The notes: generated from the letters alone by a model not told the origin. A stretch of 64,000 bases of DNA from Flavobacterium hydrocarbonoxydans (GCF_009789235.1 NZ_WSTB01000001.1:1-64000), one strand, 5' to 3'. Shown: positions 35,750 to 45,618, counted from the stretch's first letter. Made by a program: numbers and translations.

Positions 35750-35944
35750 AGGTTCATTTATTAAATCGATACAAAGATTAGGGAATAGTTGTTCCTATTT
35801 TCATAGAAATAACACTTTGCAATTTTATAAATTTTAACCCAGACCTTCTTTACGCTATTGTTATGCAATGATAATGTTTACACCACTTTGTCCTAAATGA
35901 TGTTTTCTTTGGAAACATTAGCATTGGCAGTGAGAAAAAGATAC

Positions 35945-36688
35945 TTACTTTATCCCTTTTTGAAGTTTAGCTAAAGAAGAATCATCCAAAAGTTTAATTT
36001 GATTGACAACGATTTGAGCTACTTCTGTAGCACCTTTCTTGGATAGATGTGTGTCATCAGCCTTATCATCTGAATAATAGGCTTGTTCTCCTTTTTTGAA
36101 ATGCAGATGCAATTCTTTTGACTTTTCAGGACCGTATTTTTGCTCCAGTTGTTCTGTATGATATTCTAGATCGATAAAAGGCACTTTGTATTCCTGCGCC
36201 ACTAATCTGACTTGTAACGGGTATTCTCCGTGAGTAGGTACCAAAACACCTTTTTCGTTGAAGTTACGTCTTGCTATAGAAGTAAGCAGTACGGGTATTG
36301 CTCCCTTTTCCCTGCCCTCTTTTACAAACTTTATTAAGTTATACCGATAAGCAGTATTTGGGTTTGTATATCGCGTGGAATCGTTTATTTTTTCGTCGTT
36401 GTGGCCAAATTCTATAAAGACATAATCTCCTTTTTGAAGTTTATTATAAATAGAATCCCAGCGTTTTTCATTGATGAAGCTTTTGGTACTGCGACCATTA
36501 ACGGCTTTGTTTTCAACCTTGATATTATCTTTAAAAAAAGGCTGTAATACCTGCATCCAACCGTGTTCAGGATTACGATCCGGGTTTTGTTTACTGGCCA
36601 TAGTAGAATCGCCAATACCATAAAGCGTTGTTTTTTGAGCAAAGCTAAAGAAGGAAATCAAGACGAAAACTAAAATATATTTTTTCAT
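35945..36688 (-). CDS. Rhamnogalacturonan acetylesterase (CE12, SGNH hydrolase)
   Basis: 247 residues with a signal peptide (MKKYILVFVLISFFSFAQ). SGNH hydrolase blocks: YGIGDSTMAS with the catalytic Ser, a Gly in VNGRSTKSF, FIEFGHNDEK with the Asn, and DDTHLSKKGA with the Asp-x-His pair. This arrangement is that of CE12 esterases, which remove acetyl groups from rhamnogalacturonan. It is the last gene of the pectin locus; a 216-bp CAAAG repeat region separates it from the GH28 gene upstream. Confidence 0.9.
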   Translation of the reverse strand: MKKYILVFVLISFFSFAQKTTLYGIGDSTMASKQNPDRNPEHGWMQVLQPFFKDNIKVENKAVNGRSTKSFINEKRWDSIYNKLQKGDYVFIEFGHNDEKINDSTRYTNPNTAYRYNLIKFVKEGREKGAIPVLLTSIARRNFNEKGVLVPTHGEYPLQVRLVAQEYKVPFIDLEYHTEQLEQKYGPEKSKELHLHFKKGEQAYYSDDKADDTHLSKKGATEVAQIVVNQIKLLDDSSLAKLQKGIK

Positions 36689-36713
36689 TTGTAATGTTTT
36701 TTTTTACCGCAAA

Positions 36714-36846
36714 GGCACAAAGATTTACGCAAAGTTCGCAAAGCTTTTTTAACGCAAAGGGCACTAAGGTTTACGCAAAGATTAGCAAAGTTTTTAATTC
36801 ATTTCATTCTTTAAGTTCACAAAGCTTTGCGTTCTTTGCGGTTAAA
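36714..36846. repeat. AACCGCAAAG-type inverted repeat region
   Basis: Starts TTACCGCAAAG and ends CTTTGCGGTTAA, with GTTCGCAAAG, AACGCAAAG and CTTTGCG motifs between. It lies between CE12 and GH28. Confidence 0.6.
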
Positions 36847-36904
36847 TTCAACACAAAACTTGAAACTTGAAACCTGAAACAAAACAAAGCTATAACAAAC
36901 CTTT

Positions 36905-38254
36905 TTATTTCGCCGCTGAAGGAACTGTTGCTCTTTCACCTATAACAACTTCATTCATTAAAACGTTCTCTGCATTTTCGCTTGAAATAGCATTCTTTGC
37001 CCATTTGATTTCGATGTTGTTCAACGAAATGTTTTTGATTTTTTTATCCGGGAATCCCTGAATCACAATTCCGGCAGCTGATGCTTTGTTACACGTAATA
37101 TTCGAAAAAGAAATATTTTCAATTTGAGACTGATGTCCTTTGCCTTCGCCATGATAATTAGCGGTGATGTAAATACAATCCTCGACTTCGCCTAATTGTA
37201 TATTCCGAACAAAAATATTTTTTATAAAGCCACCTCTGTCGGCATTGGTTTTCAGGTAGATTCCTCTTTTGAGATAGCCTCCTGTTTTACAATTTTCGAC
37301 AAAAACATTTTGTACACCCGCCGACATTTCGCTGCCAATAACCACACCGTGTAATCCTTTGAAATTACAGTTTCTAATGACAATATTTTCGCTTGGCGTT
37401 GCTGCATTGGCTCTTCCTTCGTCGTCACGTCCTGCTTTGATTGCTACATTATCGTCGCCATTATCAAAAGTCACATTTTCTATTAAAACATCTTTGGCAT
37501 ATTCCGGATCAATACCGTCATTGTTATGATTTAATGATTTATAACTAATTCCGCGAACGGTAATACTCTGCGATTGCAATAAATGCAAACACCAAAAAGG
37601 AGAATCCTCGATACGAATATTTTCGACCAGAATGTTTTTACATTTAAAAAACTGAATCATTTGCGGACGCAAAAAATATCCTTTTCCAAGTTTTCTGTCT
37701 GCTAACGGAACCTTATTATGATTCATATCACGGCTGAGGTTTTTGCCCTCGTTTTCTTTGGCTTTAAAGCTTTTCCAGGTCTTTCCTCCTTCTCCATCAA
37801 GAGTTCCTTCGCCTGTAATGGCAATATTTTCGCAATCGTAAGCATAAATCAACGGACTGTAATTATAGACCATTGTACCTTCCCAACTGGTTAAGACCAT
37901 TGGTAAATAATCATCGGGATTATCACTAAATTTAATTCTAGCACCTTTTTCAAGCTTCAGATTAACGTTGCTCACAAAATGAATCGGGCCGTTGATTTTA
38001 TAAATTCCTTTTGGAACAATGATGGTTCCGCCTTTGTTCTTTTTGCACAATGCCATCGCCTTATCAAAAATTGCTTTATTATTGGTAAGGGAATCACCTT
38101 TGGCTCCTAATTTTGCAATATTTATTTGGTACGAAGGAATAACAGGCAACTGAATCCTATTGACAATTTCGTTGACTTTATCGCCTGGGAAATTATTATT
38201 CTGAGCAAAACTGAGGCAGGAAATCAGTAAAAGAAAGAGGTATCTGAAATTCAT
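36905..38254 (-). CDS. GH28 polygalacturonase-like pectinase
   Basis: 449 residues, signal peptide (MNFRYLFLLLISCLSFAQ). Right-handed beta-helix with the GH28 active-site blocks: HNNDGIDPE (NxD), NGDDNVAIKAG (the DD pair) and LHGVVIGSEMS (GHG-type His). It hydrolyses galacturonate linkages of homogalacturonan or rhamnogalacturonan; the extended loop with NLSRDMNHNKV before the helix core suggests exo-action, which is inference. A second GH28 of the same locus is at 50424-51863. Confidence 0.9.
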   Translation of the reverse strand: MNFRYLFLLLISCLSFAQNNNFPGDKVNEIVNRIQLPVIPSYQINIAKLGAKGDSLTNNKAIFDKAMALCKKNKGGTIIVPKGIYKINGPIHFVSNVNLKLEKGARIKFSDNPDDYLPMVLTSWEGTMVYNYSPLIYAYDCENIAITGEGTLDGEGGKTWKSFKAKENEGKNLSRDMNHNKVPLADRKLGKGYFLRPQMIQFFKCKNILVENIRIEDSPFWCLHLLQSQSITVRGISYKSLNHNNDGIDPEYAKDVLIENVTFDNGDDNVAIKAGRDDEGRANAATPSENIVIRNCNFKGLHGVVIGSEMSAGVQNVFVENCKTGGYLKRGIYLKTNADRGGFIKNIFVRNIQLGEVEDCIYITANYHGEGKGHQSQIENISFSNITCNKASAAGIVIQGFPDKKIKNISLNNIEIKWAKNAISSENAENVLMNEVVIGERATVPSAAK

Positions 38255-38315
38255 ATTTTTTGTTTTTATCTAAAACTGGAAGTTTTAATTTGTTATATAC
38301 TTTGCACGCAATCTT

Positions 38316-38489
38316 GTCATTCCGTAGGAATCTCATCCTTCAGTGATTTGCGTTTGCTGAGATTCCTCCGGAATGACAAACTTTGTGTTGAAAAAAAATT
38401 AAACGCACAACTTTATACGCAATCTTGTCATTCCGTAGGAATCTCATCGTTCGGTGATTTACGTTTGCTAGGATTCCTCCGGAATGACA
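38316..38489. repeat. Two copies of a hairpin-forming element
   Basis: 38316-38378 and 38426-38489. Each begins TGTCATTCCGTAGGAATCTC and ends ATTCCTCCGGAATGACA, giving a stem of about 20 bp with a few mismatches. Confidence 0.8.
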
Positions 38490-38518
38490 AACTTTATGTA
38501 ATGCTATTAACACTAATA

Positions 38519-39484
38519 TTACTTTTTATACCAATTCGGAATAGTGTCTTTTAATATATTCTCTATCGAATATTTTTCGGCTTCTGTTTTAGAAAGCTGA
38601 TGCGACCAGGAAACTCTTTTGGCTGGCTGAAAACCTTCGCCTTTGCAATTGTATTCGGCATAAAAGGTGTTTTTCTCAGCAGCTGGTTTCGACCAGTTTT
38701 CCCAGCCTTCCGGTTTTATTTGTTTTCCCATTTCACAATTGATGAAAACGGTTTTGGCATAAATCCGCCATGGTCTTCCTAAATAAACTTCGCTTGCCAA
38801 AGGGTTTGCTGTCAGTTTGCAATTTTTAAAAACAAATCCAAAAGCGGTTCCCTGTGGAGTTGAAGCTGCAGTGATGTAAGAACTTTTGATACTGTGAATG
38901 GTACAGTTTTCGAATAAAGCTGTGGCACTTCCGAAAATAAAATCGGTTGTCCCTTCGATATAACAGTCTTTAAAATATTGTTTTGAATCTTTACCAGACA
39001 AATACAACGTATCCTGATTTCCTAAAATAATACAATTTGAAACCAGGGCGCGATTAGCGACAAGTGATAAAGCAATCGCTTGCCCATTGTCTCCAGAAGT
39101 GTTTTTTATAGTCAGATTCGAAGCCGAAAAATCTTCGCCTTCTACCAATAATGTTGCTGTATAAAAAGTACTGTTTCGCCCTAAATTGATTTTAGAAAAA
39201 TTATCATCAAAGGTAATAATGGTGTTAGCTGTGCTTTCTCCAATTAAATTCAAATGCGTGTTCCATTCGGGAACTCTTACTTTTTCTGTATAGATTCCGC
39301 TTTTGATAAAGATGGTAACCTTTTCATACGGAAAAGACGGCGAAGCATTTATGGCGTCCTGTATTTTGGTGAAATCACCGGAACCATCTTGTGCAACAGT
39401 AAAATAATTTTCCTTTTTTTTATTGGAATTTTGGGCATTCATCCCAAAAGAAACTACCAATAACAATAAAATTATCCTTTTCAT
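38519..39484 (-). CDS. Pectin methylesterase (CE8)
   Basis: 321 residues, signal peptide (MKRIILLLLVVSFGMNAQ). Beta-helix esterase with the family blocks GQAIALS (oxyanion Gln), GNQDTLYLSG (first Asp), YIEGTTDFIFGSATALFE (second catalytic Asp) and YLGRPWR (Arg-Trp). It demethylates homogalacturonan and prepares it for the GH28 enzymes. It follows GH43 by 8 bp. Confidence 0.95.
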   Translation of the reverse strand: MKRIILLLLVVSFGMNAQNSNKKKENYFTVAQDGSGDFTKIQDAINASPSFPYEKVTIFIKSGIYTEKVRVPEWNTHLNLIGESTANTIITFDDNFSKINLGRNSTFYTATLLVEGEDFSASNLTIKNTSGDNGQAIALSLVANRALVSNCIILGNQDTLYLSGKDSKQYFKDCYIEGTTDFIFGSATALFENCTIHSIKSSYITAASTPQGTAFGFVFKNCKLTANPLASEVYLGRPWRIYAKTVFINCEMGKQIKPEGWENWSKPAAEKNTFYAEYNCKGEGFQPAKRVSWSHQLSKTEAEKYSIENILKDTIPNWYKK

Positions 39485-39492
39485 TTTTAAAT

Positions 39493-41109
39493 TTATTTTG
39501 TAATTCTAAACCAGTCAATAGCAACATTACCAGAGTCATTGGTCACTTTCGGGCTCAATGCAAAAAAGCCCATTTTGGCTCCAATCCATTTTCCTTCTTT
39601 GGATTTGAATTCATTCCCAATTGGCTGATAATTTTTGTCATCTGTACTGTAGAAAAAACTACAGATTCCACCTTTATTCACTTTTACTCTAAGGTAAATG
39701 GTGTTGTTAACAATTGCTACAGCCTTTGTTTCAGTTTCTTTAATTTCATTATCAAAAGTTCCTGTCTTTTGGCTTAAAAATAATTTTCCGTTATCACTTT
39801 TTAAAGACAGACAACTATAATCTAATCCCATGATTATCAATCCTGTTGATTCACCATTGATTCTGGAGTTGAAAGTCATTTTGGCGGTAGCCGTAAACTC
39901 TTCAGCAGGGAATTTTTGCAAAAGCATATTGGGTAAATCAAAAATTCCTTTAGCCTCTTTTGGAAGTGGAAGACAATACAAATTGAAATAGCCTAAACTT
40001 GTCGGGAATCCCCAATTGGTTTGTGTGTTTGCCTGCCATTGCCATTGTAAGCCTAACTTTGGAGCATTAAATTCATCCGAATCTGCCGGAGTTTCTATTG
40101 GATACGTTTTACCAACGTTTGGCTTTTTATGAGTCGTAACCGGTTCGCCTATTCCGTTTTTATCAGCATCTACGCCCATTATTGGCCAGTCATTCTGCCA
40201 TTTCATAGGCTGCAGATGCGCTATTCTGCCGTAAGCACCTTTGTCCTGAAAATGAATAAACCAATCTTCGCCAGTTTGCGTTTGCACCCATGCTCCCTGA
40301 TGTGGTCCGTTTATATTCGATTTTCCCTGTTCAAGAACTTTTCTTTTCTCGTAAGGGCCAAACACATTTTTAGATCGCATTACAGTTTGCCAGCCTGTTG
40401 CAACACCACCAGCCGGCGCAAAAACGTAATAATAATTGTTGCGTTTGTAGAATTTAGGGCCTTCAATAGTACCTTCGTCTTCATGTCCGTCGATGATCAT
40501 TACAGCATCATTGTTTGCAATTGTTCCTTCGGCATTCATGGTGCAAACGACCAGTAACGTTTTAATCTTAGCGCGACTTCCAGCGAAAGCGTGAACCAAA
40601 TATACTTTGCCATCATCATCCCATAACGGACTAGGGTCAATAAGCCCCGCTCCTGCTTTTACCATCACCGGTTCCGACCATGGCCCTTCGGCTTTTTGGG
40701 CTTTAATCATATAAATACCAAAATCCGGATCGGGGTAATAAATATAAAATTCATTATTATGAAACGTAATGCTGGGTGCCCAAACCCCATTGCCATGCTG
40801 TACTTTATCAAAAGTTTCAACAGGAATTTGTTTTGGAAGCGCATGCCCAATAATTTTCCAGTTTACTAAATCCTTAGAATGCAAAATAGGTAATCCCGGA
40901 ATGTTGTTAAAAGACGATGCCGTCATGTAAAAATCATCCCCAACCCTTACCACATCCGGATCCGAATAATCTGCGTGGATAATTGGGTTGGTATAGGTTC
41001 CGTTTCCATTATCTGAAACCCAGCCTTGCGAAACAAAAGGTTTCTCCTGTGCAGTATTCTTTTGCACAAGCAGGAAAAATAGAAAAAGAAAAATACTATT
41101 ATATTTCAT
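39493..41109 (-). CDS. GH43 glycoside hydrolase with C-terminal lectin-like domain
   Basis: 538 residues, signal peptide (about 20 residues). Five-bladed propeller of GH43: HADYSDPDVVRVGDDFYMTASS with the catalytic base Asp, WAPSITFHNNEFYIYYPD, DPSPLWDDDGKVYLVHA, and EGPKFYKRNNYYYVFAP with the general acid Glu. The C-terminal 190 residues form a concanavalin-like beta sandwich, as in the xylosidase/arabinofuranosidase GH43 group. Within a pectin locus it probably removes arabinose, xylose or galactose side chains; the sugar cannot be fixed by eye. Confidence 0.9.
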   Translation of the reverse strand: MKYNSIFLFLFFLLVQKNTAQEKPFVSQGWVSDNGNGTYTNPIIHADYSDPDVVRVGDDFYMTASSFNNIPGLPILHSKDLVNWKIIGHALPKQIPVETFDKVQHGNGVWAPSITFHNNEFYIYYPDPDFGIYMIKAQKAEGPWSEPVMVKAGAGLIDPSPLWDDDGKVYLVHAFAGSRAKIKTLLVVCTMNAEGTIANNDAVMIIDGHEDEGTIEGPKFYKRNNYYYVFAPAGGVATGWQTVMRSKNVFGPYEKRKVLEQGKSNINGPHQGAWVQTQTGEDWFIHFQDKGAYGRIAHLQPMKWQNDWPIMGVDADKNGIGEPVTTHKKPNVGKTYPIETPADSDEFNAPKLGLQWQWQANTQTNWGFPTSLGYFNLYCLPLPKEAKGIFDLPNMLLQKFPAEEFTATAKMTFNSRINGESTGLIIMGLDYSCLSLKSDNGKLFLSQKTGTFDNEIKETETKAVAIVNNTIYLRVKVNKGGICSFFYSTDDKNYQPIGNEFKSKEGKWIGAKMGFFALSPKVTNDSGNVAIDWFRITK

Positions 41110-41127
41110 TCTAAAATTACTTTCAAA

Positions 41128-42348
41128 TTATCTGTTTAGTTCTAAAGCTGCCAAAATAAAAGGTCCGGTTGCCTTAGGATCATTGTCTTTTTTTCTTTCG
41201 TTTACGTAATATTCGTATGAACCATCACGATAAGGCTTTCCTCCTAAACCAGCTACCTGGCAAGCCTGAGTTAATGTAATTCCGCCATCAGCATCTACTT
41301 TTGTAATCAATTTTGTAGTTAATCCATCAAAAGCTTTGTTGGCCAATTTTTTATATTTTGAAGGTAAATAACCTTTATTCGCACCTTTTGCAAAAGCATA
41401 AGCAAACATAGAAGAACCTGATGCTTCCAGATAATTTCCTTCTTTACCGCCTTTGTCAGTAACCTGATACCAAAGTCCTGATTTGTCCTGATATTTGGCA
41501 AGTGCCTCCGAAACATTATTTAGATATTTAACCAGTTCTTTTTGCTTTGGATGGTCTTTCGGGAAGTAATCCAAAGCATCTACAAGTGCCATGGCATACC
41601 ATCCTAACGCTCTTGACCAGAAGTTTGGAGAATTACCCGTTACTTTATCTGCCCAGGGCATCGCTTTGCTTTCGTCCCAGCCGTGGTACAATAAACCTGT
41701 TTTTGGATCTGTTGCATGCAACTGAATTTGTTCAAACTGTTTGGCAACATCAACCAGATTTTTTCCATCTTCAAAAGTAACCGTGTATTGTGCATAAAAG
41801 GGTTCGCCCATGTACAAACCGTCTAACCACATTTGGTTTGGGTAAATTTGTTTGTGCCAGAAACCACCACTATTGGTTCGGGGCTGTTCTGTTAATTGCT
41901 TGCGTAACAACTGTAGTGCTTTTAGGTATTTCTCTTCTTTGGATGTTTCGTAAATCGCAAACAACAATCGGCCGGCAACCACCATATCGATATTGTATTT
42001 GTCTAATTCGTAGGTTTTTATAGTTCCGTCTTCCTGAACCAAAGTATCTACATAATCCCTAACATAAGCGACATATCTTGGATCTGGATTTACTTTATTT
42101 AATTCTTCAATCGCATGCAAAACCAGGCCGTGAACATAATCCCATTTTGGTGCTTTAGAATCGTCGATCATATAGGATTTCTCATGTCTTTTCATCAATG
42201 TTAAAGCCATTTTATCTGACCATTTGGCATTTTTAGAAATGATTATTTCTTTATTGGCAGGTTCTTGTGAGACCATTTTACAACTTGTAAAAACCATGAA
42301 ACACATTACTATTACGGATATAAACGATTGCTGTTTATTATTTTTCAT
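41128..42348 (-). CDS. GH105 unsaturated rhamnogalacturonyl hydrolase, lipoprotein
   Basis: 406 residues. Lipoprotein signal with lipobox FTSC. Alpha6/alpha6 barrel of GH88/GH105 (YteR family): KWDYVHGLVLHAIEEL, HKQIYPNQMWLDGLYMGEPFYAQY with the conserved Asp, GWDESKAMPWADKVTGNSPNFWSRALGWY, and ASGSSMFAYAFAKGA. It removes the unsaturated uronate left by lyases from oligogalacturonides. Close paralogue of the next gene upstream (42370-43593), 21 bp away. Confidence 0.93.
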   Translation of the reverse strand: MKNNKQQSFISVIVMCFMVFTSCKMVSQEPANKEIIISKNAKWSDKMALTLMKRHEKSYMIDDSKAPKWDYVHGLVLHAIEELNKVNPDPRYVAYVRDYVDTLVQEDGTIKTYELDKYNIDMVVAGRLLFAIYETSKEEKYLKALQLLRKQLTEQPRTNSGGFWHKQIYPNQMWLDGLYMGEPFYAQYTVTFEDGKNLVDVAKQFEQIQLHATDPKTGLLYHGWDESKAMPWADKVTGNSPNFWSRALGWYAMALVDALDYFPKDHPKQKELVKYLNNVSEALAKYQDKSGLWYQVTDKGGKEGNYLEASGSSMFAYAFAKGANKGYLPSKYKKLANKAFDGLTTKLITKVDADGGITLTQACQVAGLGGKPYRDGSYEYYVNERKKDNDPKATGPFILAALELNR

Positions 42349-42369
42349 ATTAAATGTAATTTTAAATTT

Positions 42370-43593
42370 CTATTTGTCTAATTCTACTGCGGCCAGAATA
42401 AATGGCCCAAGTCCGTGAGAATTATCAGTTTTTATTTTTTCATTGATATAATATTCATACGAACCATCACGATAAGGATTTCCTCCTAATCCGGCACTGG
42501 CACAGACTTGTGTGATGTGTATTTCGCCGTCAGGATCTACGGTAATTAGTTTTTGAGTTATCCCATCAAAACCTTTCTCAGCCAGTTTTTTGTATTTAGA
42601 AGGCAAATAGCCTTTATTAACCCCTTTTGCAAAAGCATAAACAAACATTGCCGAACCAGAAGCTTCTAAATAATTACCTTCTTTTGATCCGGTATCTGTA
42701 ACCTGATACCACAAACCTGATGGATCCTGAAATTTGGCAACCGCTTCTGAAATTTCATTCAGGTATTGAATCAGCTCTTTTCTTTTTGGATGATTCTTTG
42801 GAAAATAATCCAAATCATCGACCAAAGCCATCATATACCAACCAATAGAACGCGACCAAAAGTTTGGTGAAGTACCCGTTTCTTTATTAGCCCAGGGCAT
42901 TTGTTTGCTTTCGTCCCAGGCGTGAAAAAGCAATCCCGTTTTTTTATCAATCGTATGTTTTTGAACCTGTTCGAATTGAAGCGCAATATCATTCAAATCT
43001 TTTCCTCCATCAAATTCTACCGTATAACGTGCATAAAATGGCGTTCCCATATACAAACCGTCGAGCCACATTTGGTACGGATATATTTTTTTATGCCAAA
43101 ATCCTCCTGAATGGGTTCTGGGATGTGTTTCTAACTGCTTTCTTAACGTTTTAATGGCTGTCAGATACCTTTTATCATTTGTTTTGGAATACAAATCGAA
43201 AAGCATTTTTCCCGCATTAATATTGTCTATGTTGTAATCTTCTAATTTATAATTCAGGATTTCCCCAGAATCATTAATAACCGTTTCAGCATACTCTTTG
43301 ATATAAGCTGCATAAATAGGGTTGTTTGTTTTTTTGTATAAATTCTCGAAAGAAGTCATCACTAAACCCAGTTTATAATCCCATTTGGGTTTTTCGTTAT
43401 TGTCAATTTGACGGGCCTGAGGAGCTCTTTTTATAATAGAAAGTGCCATTCGCTCCGACCATTTTAAGTCTTTATGAATGATGATTTCATTCTTTGCCTT
43501 TTCCTGAGAAAATCCCTGAAAACTCATTAATATTGCAAAACCAATCGATAAAACAACAATCCAATATCGTAACTTTATAGTATAATTAGCCAT
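42370..43593 (-). CDS. GH105 unsaturated rhamnogalacturonyl hydrolase, second copy
   Basis: 407 residues, same architecture and nearly the same length as the neighbour: KWDYKLGLVMTSFENL, HKKIYPYQMWLDGLYMGTPFYARY, AWDESKQMPWANKETGTSPNFWSRSIGWY, ASGSAMFVYAFAKG. The N-terminus (WIVVLSIGFAILMSFQGFSQ) is an ordinary secretion signal without a lipobox Cys, so this copy is probably periplasmic while the paralogue is membrane-attached. Tandem duplication is likely; linkage preference may differ. Confidence 0.93.
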   Translation of the reverse strand: MANYTIKLRYWIVVLSIGFAILMSFQGFSQEKAKNEIIIHKDLKWSERMALSIIKRAPQARQIDNNEKPKWDYKLGLVMTSFENLYKKTNNPIYAAYIKEYAETVINDSGEILNYKLEDYNIDNINAGKMLFDLYSKTNDKRYLTAIKTLRKQLETHPRTHSGGFWHKKIYPYQMWLDGLYMGTPFYARYTVEFDGGKDLNDIALQFEQVQKHTIDKKTGLLFHAWDESKQMPWANKETGTSPNFWSRSIGWYMMALVDDLDYFPKNHPKRKELIQYLNEISEAVAKFQDPSGLWYQVTDTGSKEGNYLEASGSAMFVYAFAKGVNKGYLPSKYKKLAEKGFDGITQKLITVDPDGEIHITQVCASAGLGGNPYRDGSYEYYINEKIKTDNSHGLGPFILAAVELDK

Positions 43594-43603
43594 AAATATA
43601 AAA

Positions 43604-44569
43604 TTACATTTTTCCTTTTTTGTTCAGTACTTCTAATTTTTGGTCTAAATATTTAACAAAATCTTCCTGCGATTTTATTCCGTCTTTTTCCTGTTCCCAG
43701 GCACCTAAAAGATAAAAAGAATTTGATTTTGTACTTGGTTTAAAAACGATTAAATAATCTAAATCAGTATCGGCAACATTCTCAACCGAACTTACTTCAT
43801 AAAAAATTGCCATTCCTAATTTATCCGGCACAAGAGATTGTGTACCGTAAGTTGCCAGATAAGCCCATTTTTTATTTTTACTTTCCTTTTTAAATAATTC
43901 GGTGTTTTTTTGTTTTACGATACCCGTACAAATCCCGCTTATTTCTTTTGAAGCCTGAATTGTATGTTTGGTATATAGATCGTCCGGTTTGATTGTTAAT
44001 TCAGAAGTAAAATCGATTTTATCCGAAGCTGTTTTCCATCCAAAATAATTAATTTTTACTTTTGATTCTTTGGTCGAATTTTCAACTTTTGCAATCGTAG
44101 AATCTACTTCGTAAAAATGCAGTTTTTCATTATTAAGATAACGATCGATTGATCCGATTCCGATTCCTTTTCCTGCTTTTAAAATATCTGCACCCCAATC
44201 GCTCATTTCGTGATACGAATCGAAATTATCCTGACCAACTTTTGGCAAAACAATCGCCGAAGTTTTCTTTCCGAAAATATCAATAGCATTTCTCCAGTCT
44301 AAATATAATCGGTATCCAATGCGGTTGTTCTCCCAGCCCGGCCCTTCGTAGCGAATATCAAACGAATGATCCGTGTGTTCAGGAGCCAGTTTTAACTGCT
44401 CTACATTGTTAAAAGTGGTTCCTCCGATGTATTTGCGATTCTCCCATTTTCCATCCGTTTTTACTGAAATTTCTGCGTATGTTTTTGCCGTTTTTATATC
44501 ATATTTTTGAGCATTGACAGCTGTAAAACCTAATAAAAATAAGGATGCAATTTTAATTTTTGTTTTCAT
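43604..44569 (-). CDS. DUF4861 family secreted protein
   Basis: 321 residues, signal peptide (MKTKIKIASLFLLGFTAVNAQ). Beta-rich; landmarks YEGPGWENNRIGYRLYLDWRN, MSDWGADILKAGKGIGIG and GICTGIVKQKN fit the DUF4861 family, often found in pectin and other uronate polysaccharide loci. Function not known to me; it may bind or cleave uronate-containing oligosaccharides. It starts 2 bp after the esterase gene ends. Confidence 0.82.
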   Translation of the reverse strand: MKTKIKIASLFLLGFTAVNAQKYDIKTAKTYAEISVKTDGKWENRKYIGGTTFNNVEQLKLAPEHTDHSFDIRYEGPGWENNRIGYRLYLDWRNAIDIFGKKTSAIVLPKVGQDNFDSYHEMSDWGADILKAGKGIGIGSIDRYLNNEKLHFYEVDSTIAKVENSTKESKVKINYFGWKTASDKIDFTSELTIKPDDLYTKHTIQASKEISGICTGIVKQKNTELFKKESKNKKWAYLATYGTQSLVPDKLGMAIFYEVSSVENVADTDLDYLIVFKPSTKSNSFYLLGAWEQEKDGIKSQEDFVKYLDQKLEVLNKKGKM

Positions 44570-44570
44570 T

Positions 44571-45515
44571 TTAATTTATTTTAAAAATTTTATCTAAAAA
44601 ACCTGTGGTGTAAAGAACAGTTTCATGTAACCAAGGCTGAAAAAACCAAAAAGAATGTGACGAATCTTTAATAGTATGTACCTCATTGTAGATTTTATTT
44701 TGATTTAAAATCGTAATCATATCATCGCGCCCTGCATGAAATCTTTTGATGCTACTGTTTATAAAAAGCACAGGTGGCGTATTTTTATCTGTATGGTTCA
44801 AAGCCGAAGCAGATTTCCAGATTTCCGGTTTTTCTTCGTAAGAACCATTGAGCCAGAATGCAGCCATTTTGCCTTCAGATGATTCGGGATGTTTAAAAGC
44901 TAAAATTCCATCTATATTGATAATTGCCTGTACTTTTGAAGTTGATTTACTTTTGAAAGTAACCTCTTCAAAATCCGGATTTTCATTTGTTGTACCAATC
45001 AAAGCTGCCATTTGACCTCCCGAAGAACATCCTAAAACGGCAATTTTGTCTGGATCTACATAGAACTTCTCGGCATTATCTTTTATAAATTTAATAGCAT
45101 TTTTTACATCTATAACTCCTTCAGGATATTTTGCTTCTAATGATAATTTGTATTCAACTGGAAAACAAGAATAGCCTTTCAGTGCTATTTGTTCCGCCAG
45201 AATGTGCATCTGCTTTTTATTTCCTGATCGCCATCCACCACCATGAATGAGGATAACGGCTGGATTTGTTTTTTTATTTTTATTAAAAAAAGCATCTAAA
45301 TGTAAAGCTCTATTTTGATTTTGACTGTAAATTATATCATTAATCTGCGTAATCGCTTTATCATTTTGCTTTTGGGCAATTGTTATAAAAGGATATTTAG
45401 TGATTAATTTAGTATAAACGTTTTTTTCTGTATAAGAAGTATCTATGCTAAAATTGCTTTGAGCAAAAAAAGCATTTGTAAAAACGAGCAGCACAATTAA
45501 AAACAATTTTTTCAT
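44571..45515 (-). CDS. Secreted alpha/beta-hydrolase, probable carbohydrate esterase
   Basis: 314 residues, signal peptide (MKKLFLIVLLVFTNAFFAQ). Alpha/beta hydrolase: oxyanion-hole motif LIHGGGWRSGN, nucleophile elbow VLGCSSGGQMAA (GxSxG-like, Ser in CSSGG), acid Asp in the INSS-FHAGRDDM region, and catalytic His in DSSHSFW. The BD-FAE-like/Axe1-like type deacetylates or deferuloylates plant polysaccharides. A 14-bp hairpin precedes it, 26 bp upstream of its start. Confidence 0.85.
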   Translation of the reverse strand: MKKLFLIVLLVFTNAFFAQSNFSIDTSYTEKNVYTKLITKYPFITIAQKQNDKAITQINDIIYSQNQNRALHLDAFFNKNKKTNPAVILIHGGGWRSGNKKQMHILAEQIALKGYSCFPVEYKLSLEAKYPEGVIDVKNAIKFIKDNAEKFYVDPDKIAVLGCSSGGQMAALIGTTNENPDFEEVTFKSKSTSKVQAIINIDGILAFKHPESSEGKMAAFWLNGSYEEKPEIWKSASALNHTDKNTPPVLFINSSIKRFHAGRDDMITILNQNKIYNEVHTIKDSSHSFWFFQPWLHETVLYTTGFLDKIFKIN

Positions 45516-45540
45516 TTGCAGCGAACTAATTTTAGTTAAG

Positions 45541-45573
45541 AAAGGAGTTTGAAAAATACTTTCAAACTCCTTT
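45541..45573 (-). terminator. Intercistronic hairpin between susD and the downstream enzyme genes
   Basis: Perfect 14-bp arms AAAGGAGTTTGAAA / TTTCAAACTCCTTT with a 5-nt loop. The T run on the minus strand is short, so it could reduce rather than stop transcription, or protect the susCD mRNA end. Confidence 0.6.
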
Positions 45574-45618
45574 TTAACTAACTCAAAAAAACACTTCTTA
45601 AAAAACTTTACTCACTAA

